From contig CAYXNM010000087.1 in NCBI GenBank assembly GCA_964466385.1, forward strand, positions 1 through 11,452: a DNA stretch of 11,452 nucleotides, written 5' to 3'. Both the position numbers and the translations under genes were made by a program. The notes beneath the pieces are model-generated. The model had not been told where the DNA came from, searched no databases, and was given only the letters and a program-made list of their open reading frames with translations. Of this stretch, positions 1 to 6,886 are shown piece by piece (within the stretch, counting starts at the first letter, position 1; every line of letters starts with the position of its first letter). Source of the stretch: UBA5972 sp964466385. GTDB taxonomy: Bacteria > Pseudomonadota > Alphaproteobacteria > Rhodobacterales > Rhodobacteraceae.

Positions 1-100
1 TATGCCGCGCAAGCCATTGCCATTCGGCGGACACATCTGTTTATTGGGTCTGCTGAGCTTTCGGGCTGGCGACAAGAAAGAATAAACGGGGCGTACCGAC

Positions 101-1342
101 ATGAACGAATTCGCGATAATCTGGGAATGGCTGGCATTTGCAGTCCGTTGGGTGCATGTGATCACGGCGATCGGGTGGATCGGGTCCTCGTTTTACTTCA
201 TTGCGCTTGATCTGGGCCTGCACCGCGACCGCAATCTGAAAAGCGGCGCTGACGGCGAGGAATGGCAGGTTCACGGCGGCGGGTTCTATCACGTCCAGAA
301 ATACCTTGTCGCGCCCGAGGCGATGCCCGAACATCTGGTGTGGTTCAAATGGGAAAGCTATTCGACATGGCTATCCGGGGCCGCCCTGATGATGATCGTC
401 TATTGGGCCGGGGCTGACCTTTTTCTGATCGACCCCAATGTCTGGGATGTTCCGGTGATGGGCGCGGTTGCGGTTTCGGCGGGATCCATCGCCTTTGGCT
501 GGATTGCCTATGACTGGATTTGCAAAAGCCGGTTCGGGGACGACAATACGCGCCTGATGCTGTTCCTTTATGTCGTTCTGGTCCTGATGGCGTGGGGCTA
601 CACGCAGGTTTTCACCGGGCGCGCATCGTTCCTGCATCTGGGCGCCTTCACGGCGACCATCATGACCGCCAACGTCTTTTTCGTCATCATTCCCAATCAG
701 CGGATCGTGGTTGACGATCTCAAGGCGGGGCGCGTGCCGGATGCGAAATTCGGCAAGATTGCCAAGCAGCGGTCGACCCACAACAATTACCTGACGCTGC
801 CGGTCATATTCCTGATGCTCTCGACCCATTACCCGCTTGCCTTCGGGACCGAGTTCAACTGGATCATTGCAAGCCTTGTGTTCCTGATGGGCGTGACCAT
901 CCGGCATTATTTCAATACCGTGCACGCGCGGGCCGGAAACCCAAGGTGGACGTGGCTGGTAACCGCTCTCTTGTTCATTCTCGTGATGTGGTTGTCGACC
1001 GTTCCCAAGATCCTGACCGGAGCGGCGGATCAGCAGAAAGTCCGGCTGTCGCCGTTTTCGACGAAACTGGCCACGGCGGACGGGTTTTCCGCCGTCAGCG
1101 ATGTGGTGACGGGCCGATGTTCCATGTGCCATTCCTCGGACCCCTATTGGGACGGCATCTATCATGCCCCCAAAGGTGTCATTCTGGAAACGCGCGAACA
1201 GATCGCAGCGCACGGGCGGGACATTTATCTGCAGGCCGGGCGGTCGCACGCCATGCCGCCGGCCAATGTCTCGTTCATGGAAGATGCCGAGCGCGCCCTG
1301 ATCGTGGCGTGGTACGAAAACGCTGCGGCCCGGACCGAATAA
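101..1342 (+). CDS. puuD: Urate hydroxylase PuuD, membrane-bound with C-terminal cytochrome c domain
   Basis: The product (413 aa) matches the PuuD family, which oxidises urate to 5-hydroxyisourate in purine catabolism and passes electrons to the respiratory chain instead of making peroxide as soluble uricase does. The sequence shows about eight hydrophobic segments (near residues 11-31, 88-108, 119-140, 151-170, 178-198, 230-249, 252-270 and 284-304). A C-terminal haem c site follows, CSMCH at 340-344, with Met385 in HAMPP as the likely distal ligand. The N-terminal segment has the family's WVHVITAIGWIGSSFYF-like helix. Length is normal for the two-domain form. The ATG at 101 starts directly at the first helix; only a weak GGGG (88-91) lies upstream. 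Purine-pathway neighbours are not visible, so they may lie to the left. The next gene (74-nt gap) is an unrelated exporter. Family assignment is confident; enzyme activity is inferred. Confidence 0.93.
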   Translation: MNEFAIIWEWLAFAVRWVHVITAIGWIGSSFYFIALDLGLHRDRNLKSGADGEEWQVHGGGFYHVQKYLVAPEAMPEHLVWFKWESYSTWLSGAALMMIVYWAGADLFLIDPNVWDVPVMGAVAVSAGSIAFGWIAYDWICKSRFGDDNTRLMLFLYVVLVLMAWGYTQVFTGRASFLHLGAFTATIMTANVFFVIIPNQRIVVDDLKAGRVPDAKFGKIAKQRSTHNNYLTLPVIFLMLSTHYPLAFGTEFNWIIASLVFLMGVTIRHYFNTVHARAGNPRWTWLVTALLFILVMWLSTVPKILTGAADQQKVRLSPFSTKLATADGFSAVSDVVTGRCSMCHSSDPYWDGIYHAPKGVILETREQIAAHGRDIYLQAGRSHAMPPANVSFMEDAERALIVAWYENAAARTE

Positions 1343-1416
1343 CCGGAGCGTTCGAATATGACCCACCGGGGGGTTCGGAAATATCGTGATCGCTGGCTGG
1401 GTGCAGGGGCAATCAC

Positions 1417-3693
1417 TTGAAGCTGATCATCCACCTGATCCAGACCCTGTCGATCCGGCGTCCGGCAATTGTCGGAGTCGCGTTCGTGCTGTTGTTGCTT
1501 GTCGCGGGCACCGGCGTTTTCCGGATCGATTACGAGGACGGCCTGCGCTCGTTGTTCTCGTCGCAAAGCCGGGCGTTTCAGGATTATTCCGCCTATGCGC
1601 GGAGTTTTGATCAGAGCGAATCCGATATTGCGATTCACGTCACCTCGCGCCAAGGGCTGGACAGGGGTGCCATCCGGGATCTTCAGGACTTTGTTCTCGA
1701 TGCGAGCCTGCTGGACAATGTTGCCAGCGTTTTTTCGGTTTTCAGCCTTCGGAAATCCGACCCGGAAAGCGGCGCACTTTCTGCGCTGTTGCCGCGGGAC
1801 CTGAACGACACTGTCGCCGTGCGATCCGCGCTGCTTGCTGCGGCGACGCGCGACTCTTCGAATTTCGCGCTGATTTCGGAAGATCTGCGAAAGACCGTTC
1901 TGATTTTGTCCCTGGCCGGTGATACCAGCCGGCCGGGTTCTTCGACGCAAAGCCTGAACGGCCTGATGGATCTGACCCGCGCCAGCGCCGGGGCGAGCGG
2001 GCTGACTTTCGAAGTCACGGGCCTGCTTCCGGTTCGGGAAAGCATTATCGGCGGCCTCAGACTTGATCAGATGCGCATCAACCTGTTTGGCGCCGTGCTG
2101 GGTTTCGCGGTTTCGCTGATCATGTTTCGCAGTTTCTGGGTGGCGCTTCTCAATACGATCACACCGGTTTCCGCGCTGGTGTTCTGCCTTGGGGCATTCG
2201 GTTGGCTGGACCTGTCGATCAACGCTCTGACGAACGTGTTGCCGGTTCTCATTCTGGTGCTGGCCAGCTCTGACAGTATCCACATCACGTTCGAGATACG
2301 TCGTCGCCTGGCCGGGGGTGCAACCTCGGCCCAGGCGATCACCGGCGCGGTCAGGGATATCGCCCCGCCCTGTGTGCTGACGTCCTTTACCACCATTCTG
2401 GCGTTTTCGAGCCTTCTCTATTCTGAATCGCCAATCATCCAAAGTCTTGCGGTGTCCGGTGCCGCCGGTGTTTTTCTGGCGCTGATCGCCGTCTTGTTCG
2501 TCCATCCTTTCGTTTTCGTGCTGGCCAGTCGTGTGCCGTTCATTGCGCGCGCGCTGCCCAGAGGCCGCCCCGACTGGGAAGGCGCGCGGGAACCGCGGTT
2601 GTTCGCGGCGCTGACCCGGAACAAGCGCGCGGTCGGTGTTCCCGGCCTCGTCCTTTGTGTGCTGGGCCTTTGGGTCATGCTGCCGGTCCAGTCAAGCTAT
2701 CGGTTTCTTGAAAACGTGGACGCGACACAACCCGTGGCGGTCGCGCTTGAAAAGGTGGAGAGGCTTGCAGGTCCGATCACGACCGTCAGCATGCCGCTCA
2801 CTCTGAATGCGGGCCGACACGCGACCGATGACGCCGTGGCGCTGGATCTGGCGGCGGTCCATCATGCGCTCGGCGGGATCGATGGCGTTGCGGGGGTCAC
2901 GTCCGTTCTTAACGTACTTGACGCGATCGCGCCGGGCATTCAGCGGGATCGGGCGCTGACCGTCGCCCAATCGTTAGAGCTTGTTCCCAACCGGCTGAAG
3001 GATCGCGTCCTCAGCCACGACGGGCGCACGGTTCAGGTCAATTTGCGGGTTCCCGATCGCGGATCGCAATTCATCGAAGCGATGGTGCGTGACATCGATC
3101 AGACGATGTCCACGGTGAAACTTTCGTCGATGCGTGCGGGCAGGCCGACGGGGTTTCTGGTCATGTCCTCGCAATTGTCCGACAATATGATCCGGCAACT
3201 GACCATCTCGTTTCTGATCGCAGCACTATCATGTCCGGCGTTGATCGGCATTTGGTTTCGCAGGCTGGACTTCGCGCTTGCCGCCATTGTCCCGAACATT
3301 CTGCCGATCATCTTCGTGGGGGCTGCGCTGACATTGTTGGATTTTGACATCCAGTTCACGAGCGCGCTTGCCCTGACGATTGCCTTTGGCGTGGCGGTGG
3401 ACGATTCCATCCATGTCTTCAACCGCCTCTACTTGGCGAGCGACCGGGGCATTGCGTTCTCGGCCGAAACCGTGACCCGCGCGATGCATCAGGTTGCGCC
3501 GGTTCTGGTGGCGACCACCGCGATACTTGCCTCCGGGCTGTTGGCGACTCAGGGCAGTTACATGCCGATGATCCGGTTCTTTGGGCTGCTTTGCATCATC
3601 ACCTTCATATTTGCGCTGTTGTGCGATCTGATCCTGTTGCCCGCATTGGTCGTATGGCTGGGCGGCGCGGAAAGACGTGGCGATGGGGCATAG
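1417..3693 (+). CDS. RND/MMPL-superfamily exporter
   Basis: This 758-aa inner-membrane protein has the duplicated layout of RND/MMPL transporters: one N-terminal helix (about 16-35), a periplasmic domain (about 36-215), a membrane block (about 220-370), then helix 7 (about 405-424), a second periplasmic domain (about 425-590) and a second membrane block (about 593-750). Both halves carry the expected polar motif in the fourth helix, ASSDSIH at 283-289 and VAVDDSIH at 659-666, whose acidic residues normally carry protons. The start is TTG at 1417: an in-frame stop at 1387 limits the frame, and AGGGG at 1405-1409 is well placed. Length and layout fit the MMPL/HAE-type group, which moves lipids or other hydrophobic compounds, but the substrate cannot be read from sequence. 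No membrane-fusion or outer-membrane partner is nearby. Its end overlaps the next gene by 11 nt, which suggests co-translation with a secreted protein. Confidence 0.88.
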   Translation: MKLIIHLIQTLSIRRPAIVGVAFVLLLLVAGTGVFRIDYEDGLRSLFSSQSRAFQDYSAYARSFDQSESDIAIHVTSRQGLDRGAIRDLQDFVLDASLLDNVASVFSVFSLRKSDPESGALSALLPRDLNDTVAVRSALLAAATRDSSNFALISEDLRKTVLILSLAGDTSRPGSSTQSLNGLMDLTRASAGASGLTFEVTGLLPVRESIIGGLRLDQMRINLFGAVLGFAVSLIMFRSFWVALLNTITPVSALVFCLGAFGWLDLSINALTNVLPVLILVLASSDSIHITFEIRRRLAGGATSAQAITGAVRDIAPPCVLTSFTTILAFSSLLYSESPIIQSLAVSGAAGVFLALIAVLFVHPFVFVLASRVPFIARALPRGRPDWEGAREPRLFAALTRNKRAVGVPGLVLCVLGLWVMLPVQSSYRFLENVDATQPVAVALEKVERLAGPITTVSMPLTLNAGRHATDDAVALDLAAVHHALGGIDGVAGVTSVLNVLDAIAPGIQRDRALTVAQSLELVPNRLKDRVLSHDGRTVQVNLRVPDRGSQFIEAMVRDIDQTMSTVKLSSMRAGRPTGFLVMSSQLSDNMIRQLTISFLIAALSCPALIGIWFRRLDFALAAIVPNILPIIFVGAALTLLDFDIQFTSALALTIAFGVAVDDSIHVFNRLYLASDRGIAFSAETVTRAMHQVAPVLVATTAILASGLLATQGSYMPMIRFFGLLCIITFIFALLCDLILLPALVVWLGGAERRGDGA

Positions 3694-4195
3694 CAGACGG
3701 GTTCTCGTTTTCGGTCTGATCGCCCTTGCGTCCATCGCCCCGCAGTTGGAAGCGGGCGTCTCCGTCTCGATCTTTTCCGGCGTCTGGGTCGGCAACGGGA
3801 CCGTCCGCCCTCATGGGTTTGACGATCAGGTCGCTGTCCGTTGCAAGGTCACCGGCGAACTGGATTCGCAACATCAGGCCGTCTTTGCCGGTCGCTGCGC
3901 AACAACCGAAGGGGCCGGAGAATTTCGCATGATCATTGCGCAGGACGCAAAGGGCAATACCTTTGCCGCAAAACTGCTGAGCGGAGAGAACACGCTGGAT
4001 TTCAAAGGCAAGGCGGTCGAAAACACCATCCTGCTTGATCAGCAAACGCCGTCCGAAAGCCTGGGCAGGATGCTGACATCGCGAATAACGCTTGGAACGG
4101 GAACAAAGGGCGTCATCGCTTTTACCAACGAAGTTCGGGATGTGGAGTCGGGTGAAACGAAACATGCGTTCGTCGTTGAATTCATCCGCCGCTGA
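3683..4195 (+). CDS. Predicted secreted protein of unknown function
   Basis: This 170-aa product starts with a clear signal peptide: basic residues (SRR at 4-6), a hydrophobic core (7-18) and a likely cleavage site after LEA near residue 24. The mature part is about 145 aa, beta-rich in appearance, and opens with FSGVWVGNGTV (31-41). That Gly-x-Trp-x-Gly-x-Gly pattern resembles small alphaproteobacterial secreted proteins with a calycin-like barrel start; the resemblance is from memory and not proven. Two cysteines (54 and 72) could form a disulfide in the periplasm. ATG at 3683 is preferred over GTG at 3677 because GGAAAG (3669-3674) lies 8 nt before the ATG but only 2 nt before the GTG. The gene overlaps the exporter's stop by 11 nt, so it is probably translated together with it and may work with it in the periplasm. 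I do not recognise a specific function. Confidence 0.75.
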   Translation: MGHSRRVLVFGLIALASIAPQLEAGVSVSIFSGVWVGNGTVRPHGFDDQVAVRCKVTGELDSQHQAVFAGRCATTEGAGEFRMIIAQDAKGNTFAAKLLSGENTLDFKGKAVENTILLDQQTPSESLGRMLTSRITLGTGTKGVIAFTNEVRDVESGETKHAFVVEFIRR

Positions 4196-4227
4196 TCGAC
4201 CCCGGATAATACCACCGATTTTAAAGG

Positions 4228-4558
4228 TTATCCCAACGGCCCGACTGATTGATCCTCCGAATTGCGTGTGAGCAGGGCCGCTTCCGACCTGAAGGGGACG
4301 TTGAAGTTTGCTCCGGGCCGGTTAACAGGCGCTGCAAGCGCCCCGGCGCAATCGCCGATGTCGCGCATCCCACTGATTTCGTTCGGACTTTGCCGGGATA
4401 AACTGCCCCGAACCGGCGTTGCGAACGCCACCCCACGGGCAGGCGCAGGGCCGTGCGGGGATGGATTGAAGCGGGCCAATCGTTAACGTCGCTTTCAGGC
4501 CAACTCCGGTCTTTCTCACTCACGCAAAAGGGCCAACGAAAATGGCCGTTGGCATTAA
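4228..4558. repeat. Dispersed inverted-end repeat, short copy (copy 1)
   Basis: This element fills most of the 425-nt gap between the secreted-protein gene and motB. Its ends are inverted: CCAACGGCC at 4233-4241 and GGCCGTTGG at 4544-4552. The inverted similarity continues, imperfectly, for about 60 bp inward, to CCTGAAG at 4288-4294 and TTCAGG at 4494-4499. The left end is module type A and the right end type B, as defined by comparison with copy 2 (10699-11346). The inner blocks 4316-4347 and 4352-4373 are identical to 10786-10817 and 10851-10872. Block 4418-4470 matches 11206-11258 at about 50 of 53 positions. A small perfect hairpin (GGCGCT-GCA-AGCGCC) sits at 4328-4342. No transposase is present, so a non-autonomous, MITE-like element or a structured intergenic repeat is the best description. 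Short reading frames cross it, but none looks like a gene. Confidence 0.85.
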
Positions 4559-4569
4559 ATCCCGCTTCA
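4555..4569. promoter_or_regulatory. Possible CtrA-type half-conserved box upstream of motB
   Basis: TTAA-N7-TTCA occurs 51 nt before the motB start, one base away from the TTAA-N7-TTAA consensus of the alphaproteobacterial cell-cycle and motility regulator CtrA. The left half is formed by the last bases of repeat copy 1. A second TTAA-N7-TTCA lies inside the repeat at 4483-4497, so chance matches are clearly possible. No convincing -10/-35 or sigma-54 promoter was seen before motB. Confidence 0.2.
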
Positions 4570-4620
4570 TACCCGGATGATAACCCTATGGGCGGAGTGG
4601 TTTGAAATTCGGGGTGTGAG

Positions 4621-5484
4621 ATGGATGAGACGCGCGGCATTGCGCCCGTCATCATCAAGCGCAAGAAAGTTGTCGCCGGTGGTGGTCACCACGGCGGCGC
4701 GTGGAAGGTCGCCTATGCGGACTTTGTCACGGCGATGATGGCGTTTTTCATGTTGATGTGGCTTCTGAACGCAACGACGGAAAAACAGCGCAAGGGGATT
4801 GCGGACTATTTCAACCCGACCATCCCCGTGAACCGGATCTCCGGCGGTGGCGAGGGCATGTTCGGCGGCCAAAGTGTATTTTCCGAGGACGCCTTGCCGC
4901 AAAACGGCACCGGCGGCAGCAACGAGCAGCCCTCGGCAAAACGCCAGGCCAAGGGTGATAGCGGTGTCGATCTGAGTGATCTTCCGCAAGATCGGGCAGA
5001 ACAGGCGATGCTTGAAAAGATGAGCGGCGAGCTCAACGGCAACAGCGGCGAAAGTGCGGTCGCGGACAAATTGCTGACGCATATTTTCAGCCGCGTCACC
5101 GACGAAGGGCTGATCGTTGAGATTTTCGATCTGCCGGGGGAGCCTCTTTTCAGAAGCGACGGCACGGAACCTTCGGTCATCCTCAGGCAACTCCTGCACA
5201 TGATTTCCGGATTGTTCAACAGAACGTCGAACCAGATTGCGGTTAACGGGTTTTCACGATCCTACCCGATCGTCCTGCGCGACAATCCGGCTTGGGCCAA
5301 GACGACGCGGCAGGCGCATGATGTCCGGAAACTGATGGAATCAGAGAACGTCGAAAAAGGTCGGATCCAGCGCGTCGCCGGCTGGTCCGACAGAAAACCG
5401 GCGGATCAAAACCCGATGTCAGAGCGTAACAACCGGTTGGAGATCATTCTTTTGCGCAACGACGTGGCGGCGACCGGAAAATAA
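4621..5484 (+). CDS. motB: Flagellar motor stator protein MotB
   Basis: MotB pairs with MotA as the ion-driven stator and anchors it to peptidoglycan. The 287-aa product has a basic cytoplasmic N-terminus (PVIIKRKK, 9-16), one membrane helix (about 30-49) with the ion-binding Asp34 in VAYADFVTAMM, a plug/linker region, and an OmpA-like periplasmic domain (about 155-278) ending in NNRLEIILLR. The HHGGAWKVAYADF region and the SVFSEDALPQNGTG linker are typical of Rhodobacterales MotB as I recall it. The periplasmic domain is unusual: the GHxxS-type motif reads GFSRSYP (210-216), and the usual W-D-L-S-x-x-R-A stretch reads WAKTTRQA (225-232). Only a weak GGGG (4611-4614) precedes the ATG. motA is not adjacent. 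The gene heads the flagellar block, 84 nt before flgE's chosen start. Confidence 0.92.
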   Translation: MDETRGIAPVIIKRKKVVAGGGHHGGAWKVAYADFVTAMMAFFMLMWLLNATTEKQRKGIADYFNPTIPVNRISGGGEGMFGGQSVFSEDALPQNGTGGSNEQPSAKRQAKGDSGVDLSDLPQDRAEQAMLEKMSGELNGNSGESAVADKLLTHIFSRVTDEGLIVEIFDLPGEPLFRSDGTEPSVILRQLLHMISGLFNRTSNQIAVNGFSRSYPIVLRDNPAWAKTTRQAHDVRKLMESENVEKGRIQRVAGWSDRKPADQNPMSERNNRLEIILLRNDVAATGK

Positions 5485-5501
5485 GCGGCGCATTTGAACT
5501 G

Positions 5502-5516
5502 TTAGGGCCATCTTAA
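5502..5516. promoter_or_regulatory. Candidate CtrA-type box upstream of flgE
   Basis: TTAG-GGCCATC-TTAA lies in the 84-nt gap between motB and flgE, 52 nt before the flgE ATG. It matches seven of the eight fixed positions of the TTAA-N7-TTAA CtrA consensus. CtrA is known to control flagellar genes in Alphaproteobacteria, including Rhodobacterales, so the placement makes sense. No matching core promoter was identified, and a single near-match can occur by chance. Confidence 0.35.
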
Positions 5517-5568
5517 GCACCGGTGCCGATAGTCAGCGGAAATACGGATGCAGCAGAAAGGCGCATTT

Positions 5569-6870
5569 ATGACAATTTCCTCGTCACTGATTGCCGGGGT
5601 TGCCGGTCTCAACGTGAACGCCAGCAGACTGGCGACAATTTCCGACAACATCGCGAACTCCTCGACCTTTGGCTATAAGCGCTCGGTGGCGGAATTTCAT
5701 TCGCTGGTTCTGAATAACAGCAACGGTGCCTACTCGGCAGGTGGCGTGCGCGTCACGACGCACCGGGATATCGACGCTGCGGGCCCGCTGATCACAACCA
5801 GCAACGCAACGGATCTGGCGATTGCGGGTCGGGGTTTCCTGCCGGTGACGCAGGCGACCGCGCTGAAGGATGCAGCCGCGACGCCGCCGTTTCTGATGAC
5901 GACGACAGGGTCGTTCCACCCGGACAACAGCGGTGTCCTGACAACAGAGAGCGGCCTTGTTCTGATGGGCTGGCCTGCGAATTCGGATGGCTCCATTCCC
6001 ACCTACCCCCGCGACACCGTGGCGGGTTTGTCCCCGGTTGCGGTTGATCTCAACCAGTTCGCGGGGGATCCAACGACGAATGTCAATCTTGGCGTCAACC
6101 TTCCGGCGACGGAAACACAGGCCGGTGCGACGGGAACCCCACTTGATTTGTCGGTGGAGTATTTCGGAAACCTCGGGACGTCGGAATCGCTGGACCTGAC
6201 ATTCACGCCGACGGTTCCGGCAAGCGGACAATCCAATACCTGGACGATGAAGGTGGCGGATTCAGCTTCGGCCGGGGCAACGATCGGGGAATACACGGTC
6301 ACTTTTGACGATACTCGCGGCAGCGGCGGCACCATCGCCTCGGTCGCGGTGGTGTCGGGCGGCAGCTATGACAGCGCGACAGGCAAGATCGGTTTGACCG
6401 TCGGCGGCGGCCCGCTGAGCCTTGATATCGGGGTTCCGGGTGTTTCCGGCGGGCTCAGCCAGTTGTCAGGCAGTTTCGCACCGGTCGCGATCAACAAGGA
6501 CGGCTCCCCCGTGGGCAACCTGACCTCGCTGGAAATCGATTCCAACGGATATGTCAACGCGATCTACGATGCCGGCTTTACCCGCACGATCTATCAGGTT
6601 CCGCTGGTGGATGTTCCCAACCCCAACGGGCTGCTTTCGGATGACAATCAGACCTATCAGATTTCGCCGAAAAGCGGTTCCTTTTTCCTGTGGGATCCCG
6701 GTGATGGCCCGGCGGGCGAGGTGATCGGTTTCGCGCGCGAGGAATCCACCACGGATGTGGCCGCGGAACTGACGCAGCTTATTCAGACGCAGCGCGCCTA
6801 TTCGTCCAACGCCAAGATCATTCAGACCGTTGACGAGATGTTGCAGGAAACCACGAACATCAAACGCTAG
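5569..6870 (+). CDS. flgE: Flagellar hook protein FlgE
   Basis: FlgE polymerises into the hook, the flexible joint between rod and filament. From ATG 5569 the product is 433 aa, within the family range. The N-terminal rod/hook signature is present (SSLIAGVAGLN from residue 5, ISDNIANSSTFGYKR at about 24-38). It is followed by the FlgE-type segment DLAIAGRGF (82-90), a Gly/Thr-rich variable middle, and a heptad-rich C-terminus (398-433) with QTQRAYSSNAKIIQTVDEM that forms the core coiled coil. There is no signal peptide, as expected for export by the flagellar type III system. An in-frame ATG at 5548 would add seven residues; ATG 5569 is preferred because AAAGG (5557-5561) is 7 nt upstream and the family usually begins MTISSS. 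A possible CtrA box lies upstream. flgK follows after 16 nt. Confidence 0.94.
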   Translation: MTISSSLIAGVAGLNVNASRLATISDNIANSSTFGYKRSVAEFHSLVLNNSNGAYSAGGVRVTTHRDIDAAGPLITTSNATDLAIAGRGFLPVTQATALKDAAATPPFLMTTTGSFHPDNSGVLTTESGLVLMGWPANSDGSIPTYPRDTVAGLSPVAVDLNQFAGDPTTNVNLGVNLPATETQAGATGTPLDLSVEYFGNLGTSESLDLTFTPTVPASGQSNTWTMKVADSASAGATIGEYTVTFDDTRGSGGTIASVAVVSGGSYDSATGKIGLTVGGGPLSLDIGVPGVSGGLSQLSGSFAPVAINKDGSPVGNLTSLEIDSNGYVNAIYDAGFTRTIYQVPLVDVPNPNGLLSDDNQTYQISPKSGSFFLWDPGDGPAGEVIGFAREESTTDVAAELTQLIQTQRAYSSNAKIIQTVDEMLQETTNIKR

Positions 6871-6886
6871 GGCGTGAATTGGTCAG

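Noticed and set aside
2..85. A possible C-terminal tail of an upstream gene (frame ending in TAA at 83-85)
   Set aside because: Only 27 codons are visible and they match no protein ending that I recognise. Another frame is also open through this stretch, so the reading frame cannot be chosen.
1343..1416. A terminator between puuD and the exporter
   Set aside because: The GC-rich stretch with CCACCGGGGGG near 1364-1374 does not form a stable perfect stem followed by a T-run.
371..2505. Long minus-strand frames opposite puuD and the exporter (371-1366 and 1225-2505)
   Set aside because: They are antisense to well-supported genes, have a composition dominated by Arg, Gln and His, and overlap each other.
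5548..5568. Upstream in-frame ATG at 5548 as the flgE start
   Set aside because: ATG 5569 has a better-matched ribosome site 7 nt upstream and gives the MTISSS start usual for the family.
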